A stretch of DNA of 64,000 bases from Diphasiastrum complanatum (GCA_029204225.1 MU832194.1:18661-82660); one strand, 5' to 3'. Numbered from the stretch's first letter, positions 19,247 to 37,567 are shown. Numbers and translations are program-made. The notes: generated from the sequence alone by a model not told the origin.

Positions 19247-20609
19247 TTATCTCATCAAACTGAGGCTTCCCAAGTTCAAGTGACCAAGCCTCTTATGCCA
19301 CAACTCAGTTTGCGATGGAATGGACGATACAAGTCCATGTTGCCCCTTAATTGTAGCATTCAACCTGTACAATTTTGTATTGGGCTCTCTTACTCCATCC
19401 GCAATAACTTTGAACTTTTGGTTCACATCCTTCACAAAGCAACGATCATGGGCGAATTCTACTTTCAAGTTTTGATCAGTAATGACTCCAACAGAAAGTA
19501 GATTTTTTTTCAAACCTGGTACGTAAAGTACCTCCCTGATCATCCTAGTTTTGCCATTAGGTAGTTGGATTGAAATGGTGCCTATCTCCTTGATCTTGCA
19601 CGCCTCACCATTTGCTTGTGAAACAGATGTTCCATTATCCAACACCTTCAAACTACTAAACCAATTCTTGTTACCTGTCATGTGTCTTGTGGCTCCCGAT
19701 TCAATATACCATGCTTGATCATCTTGATTAGATGACAATGCAGATATGAAGATGCTAGAGTCTTCAATCTCACCCTCATCGACAAGGTTACCTGCTTGTT
19801 TTGGTTTCCTCTTGCCTTGTTCCGCCAGAAATTTGCAACATTCACTCTTCCAATGGCCCTTTTTACCACAATGGAGGCACTTGTCTTTCTTCTTAGTTTT
19901 ACTGGAAGATCCCTCATCCTCCTGAGACTTGGCAAATTGCTGCTTAGACTTCTTCTTGCCCTTGTCCTTGCCTTGTTTTTGGCGTGTCGCAAGTGCCTGA
20001 TCGTCAGTATTTTGACGTCTAGCTTTCACCATTTCTCACCGTTGCTCTTCCTGCATCAAGATTCTTGTGAGCTCGTCAAAGGTTGGCAATCTTTCTCTTG
20101 ATGCTATTCTGCTCACAAACATCTGATAGGGTTCTGCAATGCCGCACAATGCATTGTGCACCAGCTCCACATCACGTATGCGCTCACCAATAGGATGCAG
20201 TTCATCTCTCATTGTCTTGATTCTGGTCATGTACATCTGAATGTGCTCTCCTTGCTGCATGCGGGCACTATTCAACTTTGACTTCAGAAACATGATTCTT
20301 GACGGATTTGACATCTCAAACTACTCCTTTTAGCACATCCCATGCCTGTCTGGGTGTAACAGCATCACAAATGTGGGTAATGATGTGATCCTTCACTGAC
20401 AAGTTAATGAAGGTCAAAGCTTTCCTCATCTTTTTGTCAAACACTTTGATATTTGCTTCATTTGGCAGCCTTCTCTCATCACCGGTGACGACTTCCCACA
20501 CGTCTTTCTCCATCAGTATGTTTTTCATTTTGAATTTCTACACTGCATAGTTGGAAATCCCGTCCAATTTGCTACTTTCACTCAAAATGGACTCTCCCAT
20601 GTTTGCCAT
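19247..20609 (-). pseudogene. Copia gag, protease and pre-integrase
   Basis: The ATG at 20609 gives MANMGESILSESSKLDGISN, then an in-frame TAG where a Trp is usual (AV*KFKMKNIL). The gag continues with VKDHIITHICDAVTPRQAW, a frameshift near 20316, then QQGEHIQMYMTRIKTMRDEL. A lysine-rich segment and an intact zinc knuckle CLHCGKKGHWKSEC follow, then protease WYIESGATRHMT. The catalytic triplet is ESG rather than DSG, which should abolish activity. The pre-integrase domain follows (LYVPGLKKNLLSVGV, LWHKRLGHLNLG). A frameshift near 19250-19262 separates it from the integrase frame. At least four lesions in all. Confidence 0.85.
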
Positions 20610-21897
20610 CGCAAAACTGCTTGAAACTTCTGCCTTAGGCTAAGAACAGTATGCCGAGGCCAACAGTGATGTCAGAAGTTGAAAATAATGACCTGCACTT
20701 TTTCCCTTACCAGGCCACTCGCCGCTTTTTTACCAATTTCAAAGCCAAATCGGCGGTGCCTTCCGAAATGCACTCAGTCGACAACTTCCAACAACGTGCC
20801 CAATGGAATGGTGAAATCACTTCTAGCGTACTCCGAACACTTTTTCCGCTGCAATCACTTTGTTTTGCTGTACCGTACTTGCAGGTACATCCAGGTGCCC
20901 TTCATTTGGAGGTTATAGCCTTTCGTTTGGGTCAAAACGGGCAAAGGACCCAAAAATGGAGACTTTTCTAGTTTTTGAAATGTTTCTTCACCTTGAAGAA
21001 ACTTCACTCTTCACTTGTGAAGGGACCCGACTCAACTTTCAGTATGAAAATTTTTATTGAAGTTGAAGGCCAAAATGCACTTCACTTCTTCAGGGCCATG
21101 TTCAAAGCCCATCCAATGGCTGAACCAAATCTTGTGGTCAAAGTCTCTCTCCCACCGCAAGTTCTGGACTGTCGATGCATTTGACACCTCATCCAAAGGT
21201 CCAAACTGCATTTGGGCATTTAACCGCGCTCCTACAGTCGCTATGGCCTTCCAGACGCTACCACATCCATCGCGTTGGGCGGGCGAATAGCCCGCGACCT
21301 CCCTGTCTGCGGCCGCGCCTCCCCACACTCAAATTTTCTTGATCTAGTTCATTTGTGGATCAATTTGAGCACAATCTAAGGCCTGGAGCAGGGTCGCCCT
21401 AGTGATTCCAAGACTGTAGAGTGTTCACTCAAGAAATTCCGTGGAGAAACGGTGATTTTAGCTCAACTTGACAAAGTGGCTTTTTTCACCTTTTTGTATG
21501 CTAGGTTAACTGTTTGGAGACAAATCTCTGACATAAACCTCAAAAGCTCTCCATGGCTGGTTGACAATGTGATTAGCTTCCTTCCTGTCCTTACGGCATC
21601 CAAAACGATGCACAAACAGCGAAGAAATCACCAGTTATGTATAAAAACCGTAACCCCAAGCCCGGTTTCAATTTTCAGCTTCAAAAATGTCAATTTTTCA
21701 CCAAATTTTTCCATGTCCGATGCTATGCACAGGCTAATAATCCCTCTGCTGAGCTTAGCAAGCCTCTATAAACTAGAAACCGTGCACCAGTGCTTCTCTT
21801 TCCGTCTTCAACCCGTCGTAAACCCCGAATTCTCAGAAGACAGTTCTCCCGAAGCTCTCTTCAACGGCGATGCTGTACTGTGTACACTCCCTGTACG
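20610..21897 (-). other. Leader of the minus-strand copia
   Basis: About 1.29 kb between primer site and gag ATG, richer in GC than its surroundings and without a conserved frame. This is long for a copia leader; it may include packaging signals or an unrelated insertion. Confidence 0.5.
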
Positions 21898-21909
21898 ACT
21901 CTGATACCA
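21898..21909 (-). other. Primer-binding site (initiator Met tRNA type)
   Basis: Minus-strand TGGTATCAGAGT, one base from the standard copia TGGTATCAGAGC complementary to initiator Met tRNA. It marks the 5' LTR boundary at 21910, although the adjoining bases (AAGT) are not the expected CA. Confidence 0.7.
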
Positions 21910-22205
21910 ACTTAGAATTTGCTTTGCCCAGGAAGATTGAATCCATTGCATACTTCAAGTTCATCAATCCATCAATGGACATATGGAAGAACAAAGATGG
22001 CTACCTTATCGATGCCATAAATGATAAACAATTGGTTGCGGTATGTGCATATCTCACAAGGTATACACAATGCCACAGGACCTTGATTAGACGAATCCCT
22101 ATGACACTATTCCATCTGATGGCTAACTCCAGATTGCACAGTCAAAATCTTTATCATTGGGCTCAATATGCTTCCAACTGCCTTCATGACTGCATCAGGA
22201 ACAAT

Positions 22206-22413
22206 CATAAGCTAGTTCATTTTTCATGTCCTAGTTCAATGTTTGGTGGCATGAAGGGCATTTTCGGCCAAACAGACACAGAATCAACCAACATTGGTCC
22301 TATAGGTTTGTCTCGAGGCCACGAACCTGAGCCTGCATGCCGTCCGACACCAGTACTTCATTCGAACGCAATCAGCCACTCTCCGGCTTGACAGGCCTAC
22401 TATCCTTGAATCG
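22206..22413 (+). repeat. Direct repeat, left copy (LTR region?)
   Basis: Starts AAGCTAGTTCATTTTTCATG and contains GGCATTTTCGGCCAAAC and TCTCGAGGCCACGAAC. It matches 22576-22790 at roughly 85 percent by eye. Lying just outside the primer site at 21898, both copies could be part of the 5' LTR of the minus-strand element. Confidence 0.75.
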
Positions 22414-22575
22414 ACATTGGAGTTTTTTGTTCAAACGAATGTTTTTAAGCACCTGCTCGTCCGTTTGCAGCCAGGTTTGTTGCTCCAAGTTCATCTGGTT
22501 TTACGGCACTGGACAAAACTAACGGCACCCTAAACTGATTTTGTTTGACAATACTGGAGCTGTTTCTAGCATGGC

Positions 22576-22790
22576 CGTAAGCTAGTTCATTTTTCATGTC
22601 CTAGTTCAATGTTTGGTGGCACGAAAGGCATTTTCGGCCAAACGGACACAGAATCGACTAGCAACTGGTCCTACGGGTTTTTCTCGAGGCCACGAACTTG
22701 AGCCTACATGCCATCCGACATGAGTATTTTCTTCGAGCGCAACCATCCACTCTCAGGCTCGACATGCCTATGATACTTAGTCGAATGGCG
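22576..22790 (+). repeat. Direct repeat, right copy
   Basis: Second copy of the unit at 22206-22413, offset about 370 bp, with short indels and substitutions. Confidence 0.75.
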
Positions 22791-22995
22791 GTGGACCCGA
22801 TGGTACCTTCGTTGCCGAAAACGTACAGGCACTCGGCATGTTCACTCACTGTCCATGGCTCATCCGGATATCAAAAATATTGAACTGTTGGGACCATTGC
22901 CTCTCCTCAAGATGCAATTGTGATGGCATGCCATGTGCTACCTTAAATTAGATTGTGTTTACAAGACAGACTCGCAGAACTCGCAACGAATTTAC

Positions 22996-23640
22996 TTGCA
23001 AAATGTCAACACCCGAACTATTGGAGCTTTCCTTCTAGAGCCTAGTGAAATATTGAACTCCACAAACTATTCCATATGGAAGGTGATAATGGAGTCACTA
23101 TTGGTACTCCAAGATCTGTATGAATTTGTCCTTGAAGAAGAGAATGAACCTCTTGGTGCAAAAGAATTGATTAGATAAAAGAAGAAAGCTAGGCTAGCAC
23201 TTCGTTGCATTGAAATGAATGTTAGAAATGACCTTTTGAAGGAAGTATCTTCTTGCACATCAACCAAAGAGGCATGGAATTCATTAAAATCAATTTATGA
23301 ATCCAATAACACTTCTAGAGTACTCATGATTAGAAATCAAAGTTTGCAAATCATGAGGAGAAGTGAGGAAAATGCACAAGATTATGTGCTTAGAATCAAG
23401 TCTCTCAACAAAGAGTTAGCCTCTATTGGAGAGATGATTCAAGATAAGGAGCTAGTTCAAGTGATTCTAAATGGCCTAGAAAGTTTTGCCATCCAAGACA
23501 CTTTGCCATCTGTTGATAAATTTCATAGTGTTCTTGTAGTTGAAGAGTGTAGGATGCTCCATACAAAGGCTAGGATGAATTCCTTGCCATTGCAAGATGG
23601 AGATGAGAAGGCAAACTTCTCATCAAATGCAAGAAGAAGA
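22996..23640 (+). pseudogene. Copia gag fragment
   Basis: The frame reads IGAFLLEPSEILNSTNYSIW, then KVIMESLLVLQDL, a stop at 23176-23178, then ALRCIEMNVRNDLLKEV, EAWNSLKSIYESNNTSRVL, YVLRIKSLNKELASIGEMI and ELVQVILNGL. It ends in LHTKARMNSLPLQDGDEKAN. This is the body of a UBN2-type copia gag, lacking the zinc knuckle: after about 23640 the sequence is anonymous. It resembles the gag tail at 48.2 kb (SRMSSLSLNDGDEKANFS), so it supplies the part that copy has lost. No ATG is evident; the MAS start has become NTRT. Confidence 0.85.
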
Positions 23641-25180
23641 CCAATGGACATAGGTTGGAGCGACTCACCATCACATTGATGAATCGTGCTCTACAATTAG
23701 GTGAAGTGCACAAAACAAATTTTTTTAGTGTGCAATCGAAAAATATATATTTGGTGGATTGCAGATTTTGAGCTCTCGAAAGAGAGCCATGAGGTTCTAT
23801 ATTGGTTGTTTGAAAGAAGTAATTTAGGCAGTGTCATAAATGAACAGATCCATAGTCAACTTTTATCCATCGGGGAGGATACAAACAAAGTAGAGTGGCA
23901 CCTTGTAGGGGATCAAAAACATCTTGTGGTGGTTGTTCCTGAGTGTCAACTACTTTTGGGAGTACGGGAGGTGCATCTTCTGCGAAACTCCTACTATTTG
24001 CGGCTATACGTGTTCTTAGGCAATAGACTAGCATCTTGTAGTGAAATTTCTATAGCCAGGTCTAGTTATGCGTACGAGAATCCTCCTAGGTCTAGTTGTG
24101 GTCCTTCGGGCAAACTCAAGTTGCAAATAACAGACAAGTCAGCGAGAGTTCTCATTGCAACAGTAAGTTGTGCAAGAGTTCTCAATACAAGAAAAATTCA
24201 AATTTTAAAATTATCCGTGAACCCTCGCATAACCTTCGCAACCTAGTCCATTGTGTTTAGAATGACCTTTTTCATCTATGACCAAGTCAACGAGAGCTCA
24301 TATGAAGTTTTGATGAAGTTGTGAGAAAAAATAATTTTTTTCTATCATAAATTGCAAACACGCACCACTAGGAAAGAACCTTCGCCAATTTGACACAAGC
24401 CAGATTCTGACCCAGATCCAGCTACCATTAAGAGAGCGAGAGTTAGTTCCCAGTAGATTGCAAAAAAATTGGTTTTTTGATAGTAAAACAGTACAAAAAA
24501 CCCTCACACTAAGTAGTCTTTGCAAATATGATCAGTAGGTAGATATACCTTAGATCTATTTGTAGTAAAAATTTCAGGCCAATCAGAGCGATATTTGAAA
24601 AAAAAACCAAGAAAAAGGGCTAGAATCATACTATTAGCCAATTGAAAATGATCAGATCCTGCCAAATCTAAGTTGCAGTCACAACTTTTATCAAGATCCG
24701 AACCAAGTGAATGAATCTCAGATCAGAATGATCAGTTTTCAAAAATATATAATTTTTCTTTAAATACATTGTCTCATCGGCTAGTGATTTGACACACCAA
24801 TCACCCACTCAATTACATACAAGTGTTGAGGCCCCGAACCCCACCTGCCCCAGCACCATAGTTGCCAACGTTCCCCCCATCTCTTTCACCGTCAGTGTCA
24901 CCACAATCTCATTTTTTCATATCATTTCTATCTGTGTATTCATCTCCATTTCCCTTAGCTCAACCTTCATCTTTTTGCATATCGTTACATTCATCAATTT
25001 TTCATTTATCATTATCCTAAAATAACATCCCTACATTACAATTTATTCACACATCTCACTGTCTTTTTTATTGTCCTTGGATTTTTCATCTCTCAATCTT
25101 TGGTGATCTACTTCTTTTCTTCTCTTGTTATCTCAAAAAAAAAAAATTGGGATACCACAGTTGTACACCCCTTGAAGCAA
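23641..25180. other. No recognisable content
   Basis: A 181-codon plus-strand frame at 23701-24246 resembles nothing I know. 24660-25150 is pyrimidine-rich with ATTT runs and an A10 tract near 25137. No LTR ends recognised. Confidence 0.45.
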
Positions 25181-25199
25181 TTTTTTACATCATGACAAT

Positions 25200-25860
25200 A
25201 TTGCATTCCAGCCATGACTACCAAGTTTGTGAGATTAGTTTCATTTCAGATGTTTCCTTATGAGACAGTTCAACAATACACCAGATGACTATTCAATCTA
25301 GTGAAAGATAATGATCTACTAAGCCTAGAGACCATAATGCAGAACTACTATATCTGATTACTCAACAAGATCAAATATGGTATGAAGAAGTTTGCATCCT
25401 ACACTTCATTGGCACAAATCTGTCAAGAAGCTGTCATTATGGAGAATCTTATCTTAAAGAAGAGAGTAGATCACTCCTATCCAAACTTAGAGCTATCGAA
25501 TGGGAAATCAAAAAAGTCTGAATGTTTAATGCTAGTCGAGCAGACAAAGGCAGAAGGCTACGAATCATCAAAGAGTGCAACAGAGTCAAGCAAATTAGGT
25601 GCAACAAGTGACCACGGACCTAGTACTTCAAGTTTTGGCTGTCATCAAACTCAGGCTCGCGAAGTAAAATTTATTGAGAAAGACCAATGTACATATTGCT
25701 TTGAGGATCATCCAAGTACATGATGTCGAATCAAGGATTTTCACTTCTTGCAAAGACAAAATACAGAGCAGCAAGTTCGACGGCAACATCTAGCAGTTCA
25801 AAGGTTACAAGCAAAGTCAAGCCAACAAGGAGCTCACCAAAGGAATGAAAGTTAGATGGA
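25200..25860 (+). pseudogene. Possible gag-like remnant
   Basis: Frames with stops encode FVRLVSFQMFPYETVQQYTR, then MKKFASYTSLAQICQEAVIM, ENLILKKR and a Cys-rich CTYCFEDHPST near 25690. The order of helices, a basic Ser/Lys-rich part and a CX2C knuckle-like site suggests a retrotransposon gag, more like Ty3-type than the copia gags in this window. The evidence is weak. It precedes a copia protease/integrase remnant on the same strand, but continuity is not shown. Confidence 0.35.
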
Positions 25861-26189
25861 TCCATCTAAATCACGAGTTTCTTCAACAACCAGTGGCAAG
25901 GTGGAAGTATTGGTCATATCATCTTGCATGTCACTAAACTCACACGAGGACCATAATAGCCTGCCAGTTTATTTTGTGGAAGATCTTAAGGGGCATATGT
26001 TATCAGTGTATGCCTACTAACTGAGAGGTGATGATATACAGTACTCAGTAAGGTATTATGGATGCGGAGGGAAACATCGTTGAGTGAATGTCCACATCGA
26101 GGGGATCCATCAACATTCAAACCCTATTGTGTACAATGTGGAGTTAACCATCCATGCCGAGATTGTCTAATGTGAAATTCATAAATATC

Positions 26190-27725
26190 TAGGAGGCATT
26201 TGGAATGTGCAATATGCACCTGGTGTGAAAATTGTCAACATTTCCTAGCTAGTTTGAGGCCTAAATTGGCTAAAATTGTAAATAGTTTTGGTTCTGGAGT
26301 TTCACACGTGTGAACCAGGCCACAATGTTTTTATTTACTGTATTTTTTCGGTATGATGAAGTGTCAAACTTCATACCCTTCAAAATGAGACCATTTTGAT
26401 GTATTTTGGTCATATAAGCCATTTTTAGCTATTTTTCCTATATAGGGAATATCTAGGGTCAAGTACCTTCTAGAGAGAGGAGAGAGAGTCATCTTCCTCA
26501 TCCATAAATAGTAGGGAAGTCGTGGAGAACAGGTTGGAGAAACCTTTTGTATGCTTCATTGAGATCAATAGATCATTGTCATTGTTTCTTCCTCCATTGA
26601 GAGCATTGTTGTGTGTATTGTCTTCAAGCTATTGTGTATGATCTTAGGTGCTTTCCAAAAGTGGTAGGCTGATGTATTATGGACTGTATAATGCTATTTT
26701 GGGCCGCACTTGATGTTTATGGAAGTTTCCATTTGTGATAAATGCTTTTTGATCAAGTTCTTTGCATTCTAGGTAGCATAGAATGTGTTGCCAATTCCTA
26801 GCTTATGTAGTTTGGAGTGCAAGCATTCAAGCCAATGATCTTGGAGTTTAGATCCACTTAGGATCTGTATTTTTCACACCTGGTTTAGCCAAAAATCTAC
26901 TATTAGTTGGGATGATGGCTGATCAACAACATAAGGTTGAGTTTGATAGCGACAAATGTCTCATCAAGGACATCAAGAATCACTACAAATTGATTGCTAG
27001 ATGAGCTAGAGTCAACAAGAATTGACTTTAAAAATTGAATGCGATATCTTTTACTCAAGCTTTGGTAAGCACTATTGATAGTCGAAGTGATCTTTGGCAT
27101 TAACGATTTGGTCATATTAGTGCTCAAAGTTTACAGATTCTTATGAGAGGTAATCTAGTTATTCGATTGCCTGATAATTCTTTTGAAGGGAAAATCTGTG
27201 AAGGTTGCATTTTGGGAAAACAACACACAGAGAGGTTTCCCAAAAGTGGAGCAAGGAGAGCCAGTGGCATCCTAGATCTTGTCCACATTGATCTATGTGG
27301 ACCAATGCAGACTAGATCTCTTACTGGATGCTATTACTTTATTACTTTCATTGATGATTATAGCAGATGCATTTGGATTTATTTCATAAGCAAGAAATCA
27401 GATGCTTTTGCTAAGTTCAAGGAATTCAAGGCATTAGTTGAAAAGCAAACAGGATGCTACATCAAGACTTTGAGATCTGATGGAGGTGGTGAGTACTTTT
27501 CGACTGAATTTATTGATTTTTGCAAAGATCAAGGGATCAAGAGGCAAACTACAACACCTTATTCACCATAGCAAAATGGAGTTGCAAAGCAAAAGAACAT
27601 ATCCATTGTTGAGATGGCAAGGGCAATGCTCAAAAGCAAGGGTTTGCCAAACACCTTTTGGGCAGAAGCTTGCAGCACAGCTACGCACATCCTGAATCGG
27701 TGTAGCCACAAACCATTATTGAGAA
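26190..27725 (+). pseudogene. Copia pre-integrase and integrase, split by a solo LTR
   Basis: Before the LTR the frame reads GGIWNVQYAPG; after it, PGLAKNLLLVGMMADQ and KVEFDSDKCLIKD. Together these make the normal protease end/pre-integrase junction. Further on, LWH*RFGHISAQSL keeps the HHCC region with stops, then CEGCILGKQHTERFPKSGA. The integrase core follows with HIDLCGPMQT and LRSDGGGEYF, so both catalytic Asp are present. A TAG stands just before QNGVAKQKN, where the conserved VAER block reads VAKQ, so the catalytic Glu is lost. The end is LPNTFWAEACSTATHILNRC near 27700, after which similarity stops. It is truncated before the linker and RT. Confidence 0.88.
26224..26878 (+). mobile_element. 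Solo LTR with 5 bp target-site duplication
   Basis: 655 bp from TGTGAAAATTGTCAAC to TATTTTTCACA. It is flanked on both sides by CCTGG (26219-26223 and 26879-26883). No primer site or polypurine tract adjoins, and the host copia frame resumes directly after the duplication. It is the same family as 57784-58437. It contains TTCACACGTGTGAA (26301-26314) and a TATA-like CTATATAG near 26439-26446. A solo LTR forms by recombination between the two LTRs of a full element. Confidence 0.92.
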
Positions 27726-34436
<6,711 letters not shown>

Positions 34437-34780
34437 TCTTGTGGTTTAACTCCAACTATTCCTTGGTTGGGATAGTACTAGACCCTTACCTTTTATCCGG
34501 TTCATAAGCTAACAAAGGTCCATTTTCATGTTTTAGTCCACAGGATGGTTTCAAGATGCTGCTCTTTTGGGTTATGGGGAGCCCCTTCCTCCAGCTAACC
34601 ATTTTATTCAGACGCTTATCTGTTGTATGAAAAAGATCGTAATGACACATTTTTTTATCACTAACACTATAGGGCTACTTGTTCTTCTACTGGACCTGAG
34701 GATAAGGTTTTGTGTTTGACTTATCTTTTGGGGACTTTGGACTGGGTCAAGATCTATCTGGAGTTTGTTAAAAAGAATGA

Positions 34781-35224
34781 TACTTTGAGTTTGGTAGAAA
34801 TCTTTATGGCACGCTTAATGAATATGTCGAAAGTTTTGAGGAAGAAGAAAGATTTTTCAATCTGCATATTAGAAAAGTCTTTGCTTGCCTTGAGAATGAA
34901 AATGGTATTTATACTGTTGATATTCCACCTAGCACCCTTGATGCACCTCTTTCACCACATCCTTTGGTCTTTTTAGATGATCTTGATGAGGATAGTGCTT
35001 CCCAGCTTGAATTGTTTTTTCAAAATATTTGTGATATTGGAGATCAATCTTCGTATGATTTCTGCCAATCCAAAAACTGTCAAATCCCCTTTGTACCCAA
35101 CAAAACTATTGAATTCAAATCAGTCTCTACAGCCTATGAGCTTTGGAGTCTACCTACTGTAAACTTCCTTGCTCCTGTGCCTATCGACCTTTGGATCTTG
35201 ATGTCACATCTCGCTGAAAAATAA
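34781..35224 (+). pseudogene. Orphan open frame, decayed gene of unknown family
   Basis: One frame is open for 147 codons to a TAA at 35222-35224, with ordinary protein composition: acidic FEEEERFFNLHIRKVFACLE, then NGIYTVDIPPS, FLDDLDEDSASQLELFF and ending WILMSHLAEK. No ATG occurs before 34964 in this frame, so a start or upstream exon is missing. I do not recognise the family, and no transposon hallmarks adjoin it. It could be a last exon of a degraded gene or a transposon-captured fragment. Confidence 0.35.
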
Positions 35225-36957
35225 ATAGAGGTTCGTAAAGCAGCTGCTTTACACAAAAATCCCTCTGTTGATTCAGAATGAAAGATCATAGATCAAGATG
35301 TTTTTTAAAAAACTAATATGTTTGTATAAAATCCTTTTTTTTTCCACCCAATCCACATTTAGAATTTCCTATAGCACTGGCTTCTAATTGCAAGAACCTC
35401 CCTTTGAAGTTTGTGCTCATCTAAAGTTTTAGCCTCTTCTTTGACTATTCTCCCCAAGCACTTAAAAGGTTAGCCCATGTGAACAATTAATGATAGTGCG
35501 CTACTACATGGCACATGCAAAGTTTGCTAAAATGTGCAACCCATTATTGATTGTCGACATGCACACGTTGTTGGAATTTTCATTTGCTAATTCCACATAA
35601 TGGTGGGAAGGCTCAGAAAATATTTTGCTCTTATACTTACATTTAAATTCTTATTCTAGAGTTGCCTCCAAAATACAAAGAAAAACCGAGCACTTGACAT
35701 TACGATGTAGGCAAGGCTCCACCCTAATCCAATGGTAGAGAAGCCTTCATCAGGTTACAGGCATTCTACACCTTTAGATGAGGCTGGGGCCTTCTTTGCA
35801 CCCTCTTTGTAGAATTCGATGCTTCAACATTCTTATTCAAGGATGGAGCTAAACGTCACCCTAAGCTAGTGGTCGGAGCGTGTTGCATGACCCAACTCTC
35901 TACCCCTACATAAGAGCATGAGCATAAGAGTAGTACATTGGGCTATTCTTAAGTTTTGAGGCCCGCATCAAGCTCCGACATGTAGCTCATCTCAAGATGG
36001 CATATAAAGCTCAACTTGTTCTTAGGGCCTTATCCAACTCAACTAGGGTGGGCCACCAAGGTCACTCGTCTTTATTAAACTCTCTTTGATAATTCAATGA
36101 AGCCTATCATTGCCTAAAGCTGCCAGTTCCATTCCTATACTATCCAAAAAAAATATTTGGATGTGAATGATCTTTGAAATTTAGCAAATCAAAAGTAGTT
36201 TCAATTGATGCACTATTCATTAACAAGGCTAGCTTCTATAATAAATGTCAATCCATTTTATAGTTGTAGGATTTTAGAATGCAAAAATTTTGAGTTAAAG
36301 GTTTTAGAAGGCATTATTTTTCAAAAGCCGACATCCATCGAAAGATGTAGGATATTAAAGGGAAACTTGAGGGAGGTTTTCCGAGCACTTGATGGTGGGT
36401 GATTTAATAAATGCTGGACCTTATGTCACATGTTGTGCATGCCAAATACTTATAACAAAATTCCTCTCTTTCTTAATTACAAGCTTATTAAGGGTAATTA
36501 TTCTTTTGTAGTTTGTAGCTAAAGATGGATGAGAATAATACACCTAACTTGTCATCATGGTGCAGCAAAGATCTATTTCCTTAGAAACCCCACCCACGAG
36601 AGTCTCTCATTAGAGTGGCAAGTATAATGCTCCCAAAGTCCTATGTAAAGAGAATGGAGCCTGGGGGGGGGGGGAATGAATTTGTTGGGCTTGTTTATGT
36701 GATGCCTCGGGGGTAAGTACCCCGGGGGGAGGCCCATACGGGATTTTACCCCATCACCGTTGGATATTTTTTCCAGCAATCAGATTTTGCCACGATCTTT
36801 AAGCTGAGCGATGAACCCCATTGTTTAACACGTGGAAGCAATCTAAGTGGGCGCGTTCATTTTGAGTAATGTCCAATAGATTTCGACCAATTCGCGTGAC
36901 ACTCTCCCTTGTCAGCCGGCTCTTCAGCCGGCTCTTCACGCGTAACCTCCCCTCTCT

Positions 36958-36960
<3 letters not shown>
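35225..36960. other. No clear gene; tRNA-like box modules and short GC features
   Basis: Two related pieces near 35718-35760 and 35858-35890 (CACCCTAATCCAATGGTAGAG and CACCCTAAGCTAGTGGTCGG, with A-box-like TGGTAGAG) hint at a SINE remnant but no tRNA fold is apparent. A G12 run is at 36663-36674. CAGCCGGCTCTT is repeated at 36911-36936 just before a CT tract. Confidence 0.4.

Positions 36961-36990
<30 letters not shown>
36961..36990 (+). repeat. (CT)15 tract upstream of the SINE1-like gene
   Basis: A short CT microsatellite about 970 bp before the gene's ATG. Pyrimidine tracts are common in plant 5' leaders and core promoters, so it may lie near the transcription start; that is inference. 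Confidence 0.8.
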
Positions 36991-36994
<4 letters not shown>

Positions 36995-37147
36995 GTTTCT
37001 TTCTGTTTTTGGGCTATGGCTGGCTGCAAATTTCCTGTTCGTCTCCGGTGTCTTGTGGGCTCTACCTTGCTCTTGCCAGCAAACAATTCCTCTCACATTT
37101 GTCCCTTGCCTTGTGGGTTTTTGTGGATTTTGCTCAGAAATTGAGAG

Positions 37148-37567
37148 GTGAGCAATTGTATGACTATGATGGCTTCCCAGATTTGTGCTCTTCCATGGTT
37201 GCTAAGAATAGCTGTATTATGTTGCTGGACAAGGATACTTTTTGTCTCTTTAACTGGGTTTTAGCAAATGCTGCTCTTCTGAATAATGTTTCTGCGGTTG
37301 TTTGTTAAACGAGGCCAGTCATTCGCAAAGTCGCTTACTGGATGGAATTGCCAAGTGTTAGTGATCCTTTTGTAGATTGATGGAAAAGATTGGATCTATT
37401 TCATGAATGCATTGCAATCTGCACTGTTCTGGGGCTGCATTGAGCAAGCCACAGCTTGTGACATCTCTCTGGTGTTGTATCATCTTTGAAATTATTATAT
37501 CTTCGTTTCTATATCTCATTTTAATCTTCGTTTTGCTAGAGACGTTTCATGCCTTCTTCTTCTGCAG
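37148..37567 (+). other. Possible 5' UTR intron of the SINE1-like gene
   Basis: GAG|GTGAGC at 37145-37153 is a good donor, and a pyrimidine-rich CCTTCTTCTTCTGCAG ending at 37567 is a good acceptor. Removing these 420 bp would leave a short leader exon and about 390 bp to the ATG. Only RNA data could confirm this. Confidence 0.35.

Larger units (their letters stand above)
16913..21909 (-). mobile_element. Long minus-strand copia element, inactive
   Basis: On the minus strand: a primer site at 21909-21898, leader to about 20610, gag (20609-about 19800), protease and pre-integrase (to 19247), integrase and RT (19211-17142), then only the end of RNase H (17197-17006). A purine-rich AAGGGAGAGAG at 16951-16962 is the likely polypurine tract, followed by some 40 bp of LTR remnant. 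The 5' LTR should lie right of 21910 but its far end is not identified. It interrupts the LTR ending at 16912. It is the best preserved pol of its subfamily here but carries inactivating changes. Confidence 0.8.

Noticed and set aside
23701-24246. 181-codon plus-strand frame as a gene
   Set aside because: No family resemblance and no homologous context; length is within what AT-balanced random sequence can give in a 64 kb window.
35700-35780. tRNA gene
   Set aside because: An A-box-like string is present, but no acceptor stem, anticodon arm or clear B box can be paired.
36799-37151. Frames through the CT tract upstream of the SINE1-like gene
   Set aside because: They depend on the CT repeat and overlap on both strands; the region fits a promoter/leader better than a gene.
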